From UBA3871 sp002392265 (lineage in GTDB: Bacteria; Bacillota; Clostridia; Peptostreptococcales; Anaerovoracaceae): a stretch of DNA of 64,000 bases. The translations under genes and the position numbers were made by a program. Shown piece after piece: positions 8,836-17,834 of the stretch. A model generated the notes under the pieces. It searched no databases. It was not told the DNA's origin and saw nothing but the letters and a program-made list of their open reading frames with translations. Location of the stretch: assembly GCA_946614255.1 (NCBI GenBank), contig CAMOGS010000048.1, forward strand, positions 1 to 64,000, read 5' to 3'. How positions within the stretch are numbered: position 1 is the first letter of the stretch; every line of letters begins with the position of its first letter.

Positions 8836-11571
8836 CTATTTGCGTTCGATTTCCTGCATCTCGAAGCACTCGATTACGTCGCCTTCCTTGATATCGTTGT
8901 AGTTTTCGATACCGATACCGCATTCAAAGCCCTGTGCAACTTCCTTTGCGTCGTCTTTGAATCTCTTCAGTGAGGAAATGGTACCCTCGTGGATTACGAT
9001 ACCTTCGCGGACCAGACGAATCTGAGCGTTTCTGACAACCTTACCGTCCGTAACATAAGCACCGCCTACGATGCCAACGCCCGGTACCTTGAAGGTATTT
9101 CTGATCTCGACCGAGCCAAGCACAACTTCCTTGTACTCAGGATCGAGCATACCCTTCATAGCGGCTTCAACATCATCGATGATGTCGTAGATTACGCGGT
9201 AGGTTCTGATTTCTATGCCGTCGCGTTCAGCCATAGCCGTAACGGATGCGGACGGACGAACGTTAAAGCCGATGATAACAGCTCCGGAGGTTCCTGCGAG
9301 CATTACGTCGGATTCGTTTACCGTACCAACACCTGTGTGGATAATCTTTACGCGTACATTTTCGTTGTGCAGCTTTTCAAGCGATGCTTCGATTGCGCCG
9401 ACAGAGCCCTGTACGTCGCCCTTGATGATGAGATTGAGCTCCTTGACCTCGCCCTCCTGAATCTGTGAAAAGAGCTGCTCGAGAGTTGTGGAAGCATTGC
9501 GCGCCAGCACTTCTTCTCTCAGCTTTGTGCGTCTCTTTTCGGCGATTTCACGAGCTACGGAAGCTTCCTTAACTGCGTTGAACTCATCGCCTGCCTCCGG
9601 TACGTCATCCAGACCGAGGATTTCGACTGCCGTAGCAGGGCCTGCCTTTCCGATGCTGTCGCCCTTGAAGTTTGTCATCGCACGAATCTTGCCCGCGCAT
9701 GTGCCGGCAACGACAGACATGCCTGCCTTGAGTGTACCGTTCATTACGAGAAGCGTTGCAACAGGGCCCTTTGCCTTGTCGAGTCTTGCTTCGATGACTG
9801 TACCCATAGCCAGACGGTTAGGATTTGCCTTGAGCTCGAGCACCTCTGCCTGGAGCAGAATCATCTCGAGGAGGTCGGTAATGCCGTCGCCGCGCTTTGC
9901 CGAAACAGGTACGGAGATAGTGTCGCCGCCCCAGTCTTCGACCAGAATGCCGTGCTCGGTGAGTTCCTGCTTTACGCGGTCAGGATTTGCGCCCGGCTTG
10001 TCCATCTTGTTGATTGCGACAATAATCGGAACGCCTGCTGCCTTTGCGTGAGAGATTGACTCGATTGTCTGCGGCATTACACCGTCATCTGCAGCTACTA
10101 CGAGAACCGCGATGTCTGTTGCGTGTGCGCCGCGGGCACGCATTGCCGTGAACGCTTCATGTCCCGGTGTATCGAGGAATACGATCTTCTTTCCGTTGAT
10201 CATAACCTCGGAAGCACCGATATGCTGAGTGATACCGCCGGACTCGCCCGCAGTAACATTTGTCTTTCTGATTGCGTCGAGGAGCGAAGTCTTACCGTGG
10301 TCAACGTGGCCCATAACGGTAACGATAGGAGGTCTTGCCTTCAGATCCTCTTCCTTGTCCTCGAAGTGTTCGATGCCTTCCTCGATATCGTCCTCTTCGA
10401 CCTTGCCGACAACGATTGAAACGCCGATTTCATCCGCAAGAATCTGAACGGTGTCTTCGTCGAGGTTCTGGTTGATGTTTGCCATGATACCCATCTTCAT
10501 GAGTGCCATGATGGCTGTGGCTGTCGAGCACTTTGTCTGCTCGCAAAAGCCCGCAACCGTGATAGGTACGGTAATTACAACGGTACCTGTTGGCAGCTCT
10601 TCCATATTGATTGTCGGCTCTTCTACAACCTTCTTTTCCTTCTTTACATGCTTCTTTGGCTTTTCTGCCTTTTCAAGCGACTGCTTGTCAAGCTTTGCAA
10701 ACTTATCTCTTTCCTTGTCCTTGCCTCTGCCGTGCTCGTCACGCTTTCCGCGTGCGCCGCCTCTGTTATCGCGATTATCGCGGTTGTCGCGAGTATCTCT
10801 GCTGTCACGACTGTCGCGCGCCTCACGGTGAGGTCTTTCGGAAGTCGCGCCCGACGCACCCGGTGCGCTCTGACGCTGGCGAACAGGTGCAGGTGCCGGC
10901 TTTGGCTTGTCCGCCTGCTTTGGCTTTTCGGCAGGCTTTGCCTGAGGTGCCGGCTTTGGCTGCTCGGAAGCCTTTGAGATAATCTTTAATGTCATCGGCT
11001 CATCGTCAAGCTGCTTCTTCGGTGCAGTCTCCGCCTTTGGTGCAGGCTTTGCTTCTGCCTTCGGAGCCTCCTGTGCAGTCTGAGCTGCCTTTGCTTCGGC
11101 CTGTGCTGCCTGAGCTGCCGCTGCTTCCTTTTCTCTTTCCTCGTTTGACTTGTAAGCCACCGGCTTTCCGGCAGGAAGCGCCACCTTTGGTCTTACTTCC
11201 TGATTTGCCTTTGTCGCTTTGTTCTGCTCGTAGGAGACCGGTCTTCCCATTGGAGGAAGCTTCTTTGCGGCTCCTGCAGGCGCAGGTGCGGGCGCTACAG
11301 GCGGCATTTTGATGTTTGCTGCCTTTACGACAACCTTTGGCTCCTGCTCTGCTTCTTCGTTCTTTTTAGGCGTCACCTTTACGATTTTCGGTGTGCCTGC
11401 AGCATCTTCAGCCGCTTTCTTTGGGTTGAAAGCGTTTCTGAGCTTTTCCGCATCGGCGTCGCTGACATTGCTCTGCGCTGCCTTTGCTTCTATTCCGAGC
11501 TCTGCTGCCTTTTCAAGCAGAGCTTTACTGCTATTTAAATTCAATTCTTTCGCTAATTCGTGTATCTTCAT
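8836..11571 (-). CDS. infB: Translation initiation factor IF-2
   Basis: 911 aa. IF-2 is the GTPase that places initiator tRNA on the 30S subunit and promotes subunit joining. The order is: an IF2_N domain (1-50); a long low-complexity Ala/Pro/Lys linker (50-320) with six short RD(S/T/N) repeats near 252-270; a second IF2_N region (about 325-395); the G domain with GHVDHGKTSLL at 421-431, DTPGHEAF and NKMD; then domains II-IV. It lies between the YlxR-YlxQ protein (4 bp upstream) and rbfA. Confidence 0.97.
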   Translation of the reverse strand: MKIHELAKELNLNSSKALLEKAAELGIEAKAAQSNVSDADAEKLRNAFNPKKAAEDAAGTPKIVKVTPKKNEEAEQEPKVVVKAANIKMPPVAPAPAPAGAAKKLPPMGRPVSYEQNKATKANQEVRPKVALPAGKPVAYKSNEEREKEAAAAQAAQAEAKAAQTAQEAPKAEAKPAPKAETAPKKQLDDEPMTLKIISKASEQPKPAPQAKPAEKPKQADKPKPAPAPVRQRQSAPGASGATSERPHREARDSRDSRDTRDNRDNRDNRGGARGKRDEHGRGKDKERDKFAKLDKQSLEKAEKPKKHVKKEKKVVEEPTINMEELPTGTVVITVPITVAGFCEQTKCSTATAIMALMKMGIMANINQNLDEDTVQILADEIGVSIVVGKVEEDDIEEGIEHFEDKEEDLKARPPIVTVMGHVDHGKTSLLDAIRKTNVTAGESGGITQHIGASEVMINGKKIVFLDTPGHEAFTAMRARGAHATDIAVLVVAADDGVMPQTIESISHAKAAGVPIIVAINKMDKPGANPDRVKQELTEHGILVEDWGGDTISVPVSAKRGDGITDLLEMILLQAEVLELKANPNRLAMGTVIEARLDKAKGPVATLLVMNGTLKAGMSVVAGTCAGKIRAMTNFKGDSIGKAGPATAVEILGLDDVPEAGDEFNAVKEASVAREIAEKRRTKLREEVLARNASTTLEQLFSQIQEGEVKELNLIIKGDVQGSVGAIEASLEKLHNENVRVKIIHTGVGTVNESDVMLAGTSGAVIIGFNVRPSASVTAMAERDGIEIRTYRVIYDIIDDVEAAMKGMLDPEYKEVVLGSVEIRNTFKVPGVGIVGGAYVTDGKVVRNAQIRLVREGIVIHEGTISSLKRFKDDAKEVAQGFECGIGIENYNDIKEGDVIECFEMQEIERK

Positions 11572-11575
11572 TAAG

Positions 11576-12187
11576 CTAGAATACCTCCTTCTCTATTTCT
11601 GCCAATATACATTCCGCAAAGTGTTCATCGGTAACCGCGAAAACCGTTCTGCCGGATTTGCCCGTCATCTTTGAAAGATGATCGCCGCTTCCGTAGATTC
11701 TAAACGGCACACCGCTGCGCGAAGCCTCAAGCTGAAGCTTTTCCTTTGTGTTTTCGGCCGCATCTGCTGCCACAATCACAAGCTTCGCACTGCCCTTTTT
11801 CATGCTGATACTGCATGTATCGCTGCCGCTTACTATCTTGCGGGCGCGAGCCGCAAAGCCGAGGTAGCTGTCCACCTTTGCAGGCTTTTCCGCAGACCTT
11901 TCTGCCTGCTTTTCGCCGCCAAGCATGGCTCTTGCAGCCGCAAGCAGCGCACTGACAGTTTCGCCGTCAAGCTCCATATGAAGACTGCGTCCCACAGCCC
12001 TTTTTTTATCCGCCATGGCTATGCAATCGAGGCTTTTGCAAAGGTAAATCCCTCTGCCGCTCTCGCGATCCGCCATGTCGATGACAGCTCTGCCGTCTCT
12101 GCCCGCTATTCGGATAAGCTCACTCTTTGGGAAGCTTTTTCCGCAGCCGCAGCATCTTCGCATCGGTACATTGGTTCTTTCTCTCAT
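11576..12187 (-). CDS. Fused YlxR (DUF448) - YlxQ (L7Ae-like) RNA-binding protein
   Basis: 203 aa. The first 85 residues are a YlxR/DUF448 domain: RRCCGCGKSFPKSELIRI with its cysteines, then SGRGIYLC. From about 108 the protein is an L7Ae/L30e-type domain: YLGFAARARKIVSGSD, KLVIVAADAAENTKEKL and a GxxxxxVFAVTDEHFA end. In Bacillus these are two adjacent genes (ylxR, ylxQ) between nusA and infB; here one frame covers both with no stop or second start. The gene has the expected position, 9 bp after nusA and 4 bp before infB. Roles in RNA binding follow from the folds; the exact targets are not known to me. Confidence 0.9.
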   Translation of the reverse strand: MRERTNVPMRRCCGCGKSFPKSELIRIAGRDGRAVIDMADRESGRGIYLCKSLDCIAMADKKRAVGRSLHMELDGETVSALLAAARAMLGGEKQAERSAEKPAKVDSYLGFAARARKIVSGSDTCSISMKKGSAKLVIVAADAAENTKEKLQLEASRSGVPFRIYGSGDHLSKMTGKSGRTVFAVTDEHFAECILAEIEKEVF

Positions 12188-12196
12188 TCTCTGTTT

Positions 12197-13342
12197 TTAC
12201 TCCTCTACTTCCACGATCTCACTCTCGGAAGGTTCTTCGGGGTATTCTGCGATATCTTCGCCATCTGCGTCGTCTGCGCCGTCGTAATTCTCAAAGTACT
12301 GAGTGTGCGACTTGATGTCAATCTTCCATCCGCACAGCTTTGCGGCAAGGCGAACGTTCTGGCCTTCTTTACCTATTGCAAGCGAAAGCTGATAGTCAGG
12401 AACTACAACAGTTGCTGCCTTTTCGGTATCGCTTACTATAACCTGCTCCACCTTTGCCGGTGAGAGCACGGAAGCAATCAGCTCTGCCGGGTCGTCAGAC
12501 CATACGATGATATCTATCTTTTCGCCGCCAAGCTCGTCAACGATGGTCTGCACTCTGTTGCCTCTAGGGCCTACACAGCTGCCTACCGGGTCAACGTTCT
12601 CGTCGTCGGTGTAAACTGCAATCTTTGTTCTCGAGCCTGCTTCGCGGGCGATGTTCTTGATAACTACAACGCCGTCCTCGATTTCAGGAACTTCTCTTTC
12701 GAAAAGTCTTCTCACCAGGCCCGGGTGGCTGCGTGAAAGGAACACCTGAGGTCCCTTGTTGGTGCGGCGCACGTCCATGATGTAAACCTTTATGCGCTGG
12801 TCTACCTGGTAGTGCTCGCCCGGCACTTGCTCGGATGCGGAAAGGATGCCTTCCTCGTCACGACCGAGGTTTACGAAAATTGTGTTGCCGGAGATGCGCT
12901 GAACTGTGCCTGTGATCAGCTCGCCTTGTCTTTGGCTGTATTCGTCGTAGGTCATGCCTCTTTCAGCTTCGCGGATGCGCTGCAGAACTACCTGCTTTGC
13001 AGTCTGAGCCGCAATTCTGCCGAATTCCTTTGGTCTTACCTGCCACTCGATGATGTCGCCGACTTCATATCTGGAGTCGTACTCTCTGGCATCCTCGAGA
13101 GAAATCTGGCAAAGCTCGTCCTCGACCTCCTCTACTACATCTCTACGCATAAAGATATCGATTTCACCGCTTTCTCTGTCAAAGTTTACGCGAACATTCT
13201 GTGATGTTCCGTAATTCTTTTTGTAAGCGGATACGAGTGCAGATTCAATCGCTTCAATCAGAACCTCTTTGGATATGTGTTTGGTTCTTTCGACTTCCTC
13301 TATTGCATCGATAAAGGTGATTTCCTTTTTTTCCTGTTTCAT
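12197..13342 (-). CDS. nusA: Transcription termination/antitermination factor NusA
   Basis: 381 aa. NusA binds RNA polymerase and nascent RNA and modulates pausing and termination. The N-terminal polymerase-binding domain (1-125) is followed by an S1 domain (GTVQRISGNTIFVNLG) and two KH domains (CVGPRGNRVQTIVDEL and LAIGKEGQNVRLAAKLCGW). The tail is acidic. I start at ATG 13340-13342 after AAAGGAG; a frame to 13405 exists but adds non-homologous residues. It follows rimP by about 110 bp. Confidence 0.96.
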   Translation of the reverse strand: MKQEKKEITFIDAIEEVERTKHISKEVLIEAIESALVSAYKKNYGTSQNVRVNFDRESGEIDIFMRRDVVEEVEDELCQISLEDAREYDSRYEVGDIIEWQVRPKEFGRIAAQTAKQVVLQRIREAERGMTYDEYSQRQGELITGTVQRISGNTIFVNLGRDEEGILSASEQVPGEHYQVDQRIKVYIMDVRRTNKGPQVFLSRSHPGLVRRLFEREVPEIEDGVVVIKNIAREAGSRTKIAVYTDDENVDPVGSCVGPRGNRVQTIVDELGGEKIDIIVWSDDPAELIASVLSPAKVEQVIVSDTEKAATVVVPDYQLSLAIGKEGQNVRLAAKLCGWKIDIKSHTQYFENYDGADDADGEDIAEYPEEPSESEIVEVEE

Positions 13343-13453
13343 TTTTTCTCCTTTCGGGATATACTGCTTTTTTATATAGGTGCGCAGGCTGTGGGGCTTG
13401 CGCATATATGTCTGTTTTGGTGCGGGCCGTTGTGGTCGGCGTGGCTGCCGGTG

Positions 13454-14029
13454 TTAGAAGATGACCGAAAGCCTTACCGTTTTAACCTGCTGTAGTGGAA
13501 TGCTGCGGCGCACGGTTTCGCCAATTTTCGGCTTCATGCCCTTCTTTGGCGGAGGTATGATAGGTGTCTCCTCGATTACCAAGGTCTTTGCGGAGGCTTC
13601 GCTGTCTGTGCCTGCAGTGTCGCCTGCATCTTCAAGTCCGATAAGCGTGACTTCCTCGAAGGCTTTGCGGCCTTCAAAGGCTTGCTTTAGGGTGATGTCT
13701 ATCTGTCTGCCTGCGAAGCGGCGGTAATCGTCATCGCGGATGAACTCTCTGTCCATGCCGGGTGAGCTGACCTCGAGGTAATAGTTTTCCTCTATCGGGT
13801 CAAGCCTGTCAAGCTCGCCGCTGAGGTACTCGCTGACAAGCGCACAGTCGTCGCTGCCGACGTAGGTTTCCGGCTCGCCCGGAGCAGGCTCCGGTTTTTC
13901 TATGTAGACTCTGAGGTAGCGCTCACCATCCTCCTTTACGTATTCGACCTTGTAGAGCTCGAGCCCGTTTGCCGGCAGGAACTCCTTCAGGATATTCGCA
14001 ATCAGCTCCGCAATATCTGCTTTCGCCAT
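13454..14029 (-). CDS. rimP: Ribosome maturation factor RimP
   Basis: 191 aa. RimP assists 30S assembly. The N-terminal domain shows ELYKVEYVKEDGERYLRVYIEKP and the middle shows YYLEVSSPGMDREF, the best-conserved RimP signature. It is about 35 residues longer than usual because of an insertion near 130-175 rich in Asp, Thr and Pro. The start is the second of two adjacent ATGs (14027-14029), 5 nt from AGGAGG; the first (14030-14032) lies only 2 nt from it. The frame upstream to 14065 is repeat sequence. It is the first gene of the nusA-infB operon. Confidence 0.93.
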   Translation of the reverse strand: MAKADIAELIANILKEFLPANGLELYKVEYVKEDGERYLRVYIEKPEPAPGEPETYVGSDDCALVSEYLSGELDRLDPIEENYYLEVSSPGMDREFIRDDDYRRFAGRQIDITLKQAFEGRKAFEEVTLIGLEDAGDTAGTDSEASAKTLVIEETPIIPPPKKGMKPKIGETVRRSIPLQQVKTVRLSVIF

Positions 14030-14041
14030 CATTTCCTCCTT

Positions 14042-14168
14042 TTCCAATCTGGGGACAGGCACCAAATTCGCCTTTTTTCCAATTTGGGGACAGGCACCGA
14101 ATTCGCCTTTTTTCCAATTTGGGGCACGTCCCTAAATTCGCCTTTTGGGAAGTTTGGGGACAGGTCCC
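14042..14168. repeat. REP-like repeat cluster 3 (rimP leader)
   Basis: Four cores in a row (GGGGACAGGCACC twice, GGGGCACGTCCC, GGGGACAGGTCCC), separated by TTCGCCTTTT spacers. It lies between the rimP promoter/hairpin and the rimP start, so it should be transcribed into the 5' leader. Confidence 0.85.
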
Positions 14169-14185
14169 AGCGTGGTGCAAATTGA

Positions 14186-14209
14186 AAGAGTGGACTGATG
14201 TCCACTCTT
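14186..14209 (-). promoter_or_regulatory. Hairpin in the rimP leader (possible attenuator; may also terminate the upstream gene)
   Basis: Perfect 10-bp stem AAGAGTGGAC / GTCCACTCTT with a TGAT loop, followed on the minus strand by TTTCAATTTG. It lies about 26 nt after the -10 box of the rimP promoter, inside the leader RNA. I recall similar GAGTGG/CCACTC hairpins ahead of rimP in clostridia, but could not check this. No other terminator-like hairpin exists for the FecR gene that ends at 14277. Confidence 0.6.
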
Positions 14210-14234
14210 AAGTCTTACCTTATTCGCTTTGTCT

Positions 14235-14263
14235 ATAATATCACAGAAATCGCAGAATGTCAA
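14235..14263 (-). promoter_or_regulatory. Strong sigma-A promoter of the rimP-nusA-infB operon
   Basis: TTGACA (14258-14263) and TATTAT (14235-14240) on the minus strand with a 17-bp spacer. It lies 13 bp past the stop of the upstream surface protein and drives the core operon separately from the island. Confidence 0.85.
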
Positions 14264-14276
14264 ATGTTTTGAGGAA

Positions 14277-17200
14277 TTACTGTGCTGTAAATGTTCCGTT
14301 ACGATGAGGGAATGTGATTTCCACAAAGTGACCATCGCTATTTAACTCACTGTTATCTCCTGTTACAAAGAACGAGCCTCGAGGGAAATCGCCGTTTGCA
14401 CTATCGTGGAATACTCTGTTGTCCCCGTCAAGCCTTGCGCCGAGGACCGTGCCGCCACCCGAGTAGGTGCAGAGTACTATGCCTTCTGAAACAGTTTCAA
14501 GGGAATTGCCTGACTGATCAATTGGCTCAAAACGGTAATTCCCGTCGTAACTTATTCTTTCCGTTCCCTGCACGCTGAAAATTGCACGAGCACGCAGTGC
14601 AACCTTTGTTGTCGTATTTTCAGGCTCAACCGAATCGCTTGTAATGGTGCGTCTCAAAGCTCCGCCCCAAAGCTTCATCGTGCCGCCGCTTTCAACTCCA
14701 TATGTCGTGCGACCGCCTGTCAGACTCGAATTGCTGTTAAGCTTGATTTCTCTCCTGTCCCAAATCATGCCGCCATCATATTGCTCCAAGGTGCCGCCGC
14801 TGAAAATTTTTATTGGGTCAAGGCTGCCTGTTGCAGCAGCACTGATATAAATCTTGCCATAGTTTTGGACATCGCCATATATTTGCATTTGATATCCTAA
14901 CGTAAATTCACCGGAATTTATGAACGTAGCCTTTGAAGCGATATAAATACTTTGCACATTTTCAAGCTGAGTTTCCACATCACTTTCATTTGAACCCAGC
15001 TTTATATAAAGTTCGCCGTTTGTACCGGTTGCATTTGTATTTACAAATCCGCTATTACTCCAGCTGAACCCTGCTCCGGAAATGAAAACAGCTCTGTTGA
15101 AGCTACCCGTATTAATGATCATATCATTACTAATCGGCTTTACCTCATCGCCCGTATCAATATACACGCTCGCATAAGATGTCGTATTCGCAAGAACGGC
15201 GACTATGTCTTCGATAGTGCAGCCTGCTTCGCGTCTTTCCGTATCGCCCTTGAAATATTTGTCGTAGACAGGAATCGGCGGTGCATCCGAACTGGTCGGA
15301 TCCGCCTGGTTGCCGTTTGCGACAAAAGCTATATCATATTCGGTGCGGTCAGCCCACCGCCCCTGAGAGAAGAACGAACCGTCAACTTCGCTCGGTCCCG
15401 CAGAGCCGGTATTCCCGCCCGTATTGCCCTGCGAATCATCTATCAAGGTGTATTCATAGCTGCTACCGCCCGGATAATAGAAATTGTCGGTCTGGCTTAC
15501 TACCGGACGGTTGTCCTGCCCGGGTACGCTAAGTCTGATCCCCTCAACAAGCAGCGAATACCCGGTTTGCGTCTGCGCAGGGCCGCTGTTCATAAATGCT
15601 CCGTACGGCATAAACTCAATTTCCTCAGTGCCATAGCCGCTTACTGTATCGTAATACACCTCCGTATACTCTCCGCCCATTGTCGTACAGAATGAAGGTC
15701 TTGCCGGACCCTGCCTGAAAATTGCTGCCGTGCTGACATAGCTTGCACCCGGTGTGGCCACTTCAGGCATGTCATGGCTTCCGCCGCTCACATACCATAC
15801 AACCTCAAGAGGCGCGCGCGTGATTGACACGTCAAAGTCGCCCTCGTGTCTATCGGTATAATTGTCATTCTTTACCGCAAAGTAATAATATGTCCCGCTG
15901 TCGCTTACATTCGTAACCTCATGCCCGGTCATCAGGTCATCGTTCATGCGACCGGTTTCTATTTGGCCTATGGCCTCCATGACAATTCCCAGAGCCTCAT
16001 CATCACTGTAGTCACCCTCAGATAATGAATCCACCGCTGCATCATATACCGCTCTGAGGCTTTCATAAACCTCCATGTCGTTGGAATCACTTGCTTTGAA
16101 TACCCAGATGCTGTACTGCTCCTTCTGCTCGCTAGGTGCACTCTCTAAAACATCATGCGCTGCGCCATCGTACACGCCCGTATATCCTCTAAGCCAGCCC
16201 TCCTGCTGTGATGTGCCGCCCGAATGACTGCTGCCGCCGCCGGAACTGCCCGAAGGTGTGTCGCTTACTGTAACGCCGCCGCCCTCAAATGTGACGCGGC
16301 CTGCATCGATGCTACCGCCTGCTTGCACGCTTACATTATCAAATACGCTCGCGGAAGCTGCGCCGCCTACGTTACCGCTGCCCGCATCGGTCTTTGCGCC
16401 TTCGATTGTCTGTGCCGCTGCTTCGGTCTGCTGCACGGCCTGCTGCTCTTCGTTTGCAATTTGCGCATCAAGTGCCTGCCCGTCAGAGGCTTGTGCAGTA
16501 AGCTGTTCCTTTACAGTATCGGCAATTCCGAGGCTTGTTAGGCTATCGCCTGCCGCAGCAACGATCTGCTCCGTCGGCGCGCTAAGCGCTGTGCCTACCG
16601 AAACGCCGCCCTTGATTGCAGCTTGTTCGAGAATTGCTCTGGCTGCGAATGCATTAAGCTCCGCTGCACCTTTAATGATAACCTGCGCGCCGGCTGTGCC
16701 ATCTCCAATCTGCGGTATAACTGTCGTATTACTTGTAGCTCCGATTCCAAGCCCAAGCAGCTGTGCCGGTTTCGATGCCCCGCTGACTGAAAGGCTGCTG
16801 CCTGCGCTAACTCTTTCGGTCGCAGTACGAGCTGAGCTCATCTTCGTCTCGGTCACGCCGGAATAAAGATTAAAAATAGTTGTTGTGTCACTGGACACTA
16901 AATACACGGAATCCCCACCGGACTTTTTACGCTGAACCTTGATATCGCCGCTGGTTCCGCGGATTCCGGTTGTCAGGTTGCTCGTCTTCATGTTCATCGA
17001 TTCGCTCCCGCTGAGCTTTTTATCGACATCAAAAAAGACTTCACCGCTTTTTATGTTTATTTCAATCTTTTTGCCCGATTTTTCGATTTTAACCTTTGTG
17101 CTCTGGCCGAGCTTTATGGCTTTCGCATCATCGAGGCTGATGTAGCAATACGAAGCTGCCGCAGTCTTTACGGTGTAGCCTGAAAGAAGCTTTGTGCCAT

Positions 17201-17384
17201 CGCTCGGTGTAATATCTTTGCCCTTCTCGGTCGTGATCTTTACTGTACCGCTCACGCCCGCAATTTTCATTACAGTCGCGCTCGCAACTTCACCGGTGCC
17301 TGCAGAGCCCGCCGCAAAAGCGGAGCCTGCGCCGAAAGTAAACACCAGTGCCAAAGTAAGCATTAGACATAATAGTTTTCTCAT
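14277..17384 (-). CDS. Secreted FecR-domain modular surface protein A (1035 aa)
   Basis: Sec signal peptide (residues 1-24, ends SAFA). FecR-type domain at about 36-200 (VMKIAGVSGTVKI, YISLDDAKAIKLG, NLTTGIRGTSG). A helical Ala/Gln-rich segment (230-335) and a Ser/Gly linker (378-395) follow. A beta module begins at 398 (WLRGYTGVYDG, later VSDSGTYYYFAV and ITRAPLEVVWY). A C-terminal beta-solenoid-like module (about 668-1035) shows MIWDRREIKL, LWGGALRRTI and a final ITFP..NGTF. The first 380 residues are closely related to the two other FecR genes in this window. No SLH, LPXTG or C-terminal membrane segment is visible, so surface attachment is unexplained. GGAGG precedes ATG 17382-17384. The function is unknown. 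Confidence 0.85.
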   Translation of the reverse strand: MRKLLCLMLTLALVFTFGAGSAFAAGSAGTGEVASATVMKIAGVSGTVKITTEKGKDITPSDGTKLLSGYTVKTAAASYCYISLDDAKAIKLGQSTKVKIEKSGKKIEINIKSGEVFFDVDKKLSGSESMNMKTSNLTTGIRGTSGDIKVQRKKSGGDSVYLVSSDTTTIFNLYSGVTETKMSSARTATERVSAGSSLSVSGASKPAQLLGLGIGATSNTTVIPQIGDGTAGAQVIIKGAAELNAFAARAILEQAAIKGGVSVGTALSAPTEQIVAAAGDSLTSLGIADTVKEQLTAQASDGQALDAQIANEEQQAVQQTEAAAQTIEGAKTDAGSGNVGGAASASVFDNVSVQAGGSIDAGRVTFEGGGVTVSDTPSGSSGGGSSHSGGTSQQEGWLRGYTGVYDGAAHDVLESAPSEQKEQYSIWVFKASDSNDMEVYESLRAVYDAAVDSLSEGDYSDDEALGIVMEAIGQIETGRMNDDLMTGHEVTNVSDSGTYYYFAVKNDNYTDRHEGDFDVSITRAPLEVVWYVSGGSHDMPEVATPGASYVSTAAIFRQGPARPSFCTTMGGEYTEVYYDTVSGYGTEEIEFMPYGAFMNSGPAQTQTGYSLLVEGIRLSVPGQDNRPVVSQTDNFYYPGGSSYEYTLIDDSQGNTGGNTGSAGPSEVDGSFFSQGRWADRTEYDIAFVANGNQADPTSSDAPPIPVYDKYFKGDTERREAGCTIEDIVAVLANTTSYASVYIDTGDEVKPISNDMIINTGSFNRAVFISGAGFSWSNSGFVNTNATGTNGELYIKLGSNESDVETQLENVQSIYIASKATFINSGEFTLGYQMQIYGDVQNYGKIYISAAATGSLDPIKIFSGGTLEQYDGGMIWDRREIKLNSNSSLTGGRTTYGVESGGTMKLWGGALRRTITSDSVEPENTTTKVALRARAIFSVQGTERISYDGNYRFEPIDQSGNSLETVSEGIVLCTYSGGGTVLGARLDGDNRVFHDSANGDFPRGSFFVTGDNSELNSDGHFVEITFPHRNGTFTAQ

Positions 17385-17425
17385 TGTAAAATCCTCCGTT
17401 AACAGAGTGCACCCCAATTACGATA

Positions 17426-17454
17426 ATTATACAGCAAGTCCGAATAAAAAGCAA
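17426..17454 (-). promoter_or_regulatory. Promoter of FecR-domain protein A
   Basis: Minus strand TTGCTT (17449-17454), 17 bp, TATAAT (17426-17431). The bases just before the -10 box, CTTGCTG, closely match those before the -10 of paralog B (CTTGTTG). Confidence 0.7.
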
Positions 17455-17528
17455 AATCGATATTCATAATAACCTGCTACCCATCTTCATCTTTGAGGTC
17501 ACAGTTTGGGAGCTTTAAAAAACCGAAC

Positions 17529-17569
17529 CGGTTGACTCCAAATGCGATTTTTGCGTTTGGAGTCAACCG
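17529..17569. repeat. Inverted repeat GGTTGACTCCAAA, copy 1
   Basis: 14-bp arms CGGTTGACTCCAAA (17529-17542) and TTTGGAGTCAACCG (17556-17569) around a 13-nt centre TGCGATTTTTGCG. Confidence 0.8.
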
Positions 17570-17705
17570 ATTTTCAATATTTTGCGTTTGAAAACGCTAT
17601 TCGCTGCTGTTATTAGTTATTTTTGGTATTTTATTACTGTTAATTTTCCCCTTTGCTGACTGATTATTGAATTTCAAAGCTTTATTTCCACCTATTTCGC
17701 AATTT

Positions 17706-17748
17706 TTGGTTGACTCCAAATGCGAATTCTGTGTTTGGAGTCAACCAA
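17706..17748. repeat. Inverted repeat GGTTGACTCCAAA, copy 2
   Basis: 15-bp arms TTGGTTGACTCCAAA (17706-17720) and TTTGGAGTCAACCAA (17734-17748) around TGCGAATTCTGTG. It shares the arms and the TGCGA start of the centre with copy 1, 177 bp away. Confidence 0.8.
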
Positions 17749-17796
17749 TCATTTTTTTCAAGTATTTTATGGTTGTTTTTCTCTTTATCGCCAAAA

Positions 17797-17832
17797 CAAA
17801 ATCCACCTTAGGTTGCCCCTGGGTGGATTTTG
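17797..17832 (-). terminator. Terminator of brnTA
   Basis: 11-bp stem CAAAATCCACC / GGTGGATTTTG (17797-17807, 17822-17832), 2 bp past the brnA stop, followed on the minus strand by T-rich TTTTGG. The left arm and loop (CCACCTTAGGTTGCCCC) are identical to those of the hairpin at 18427-18461. Confidence 0.75.
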
Positions 17833-17834
17833 GA

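Larger units (their letters stand above)
17455..17796. other. Intergenic region between FecR gene A and brnTA
   Basis: About 340 bases with no gene. It holds two related inverted repeats (separate entries) and otherwise AT-rich sequence. Confidence 0.6.

Noticed and set aside
13923..14180. Minus-strand 85-codon frame rich in KANLGTCPKLEKRR-like repeats
   Set aside because: It is a reading of REP-like cluster 3 in another frame and overlaps rimP.
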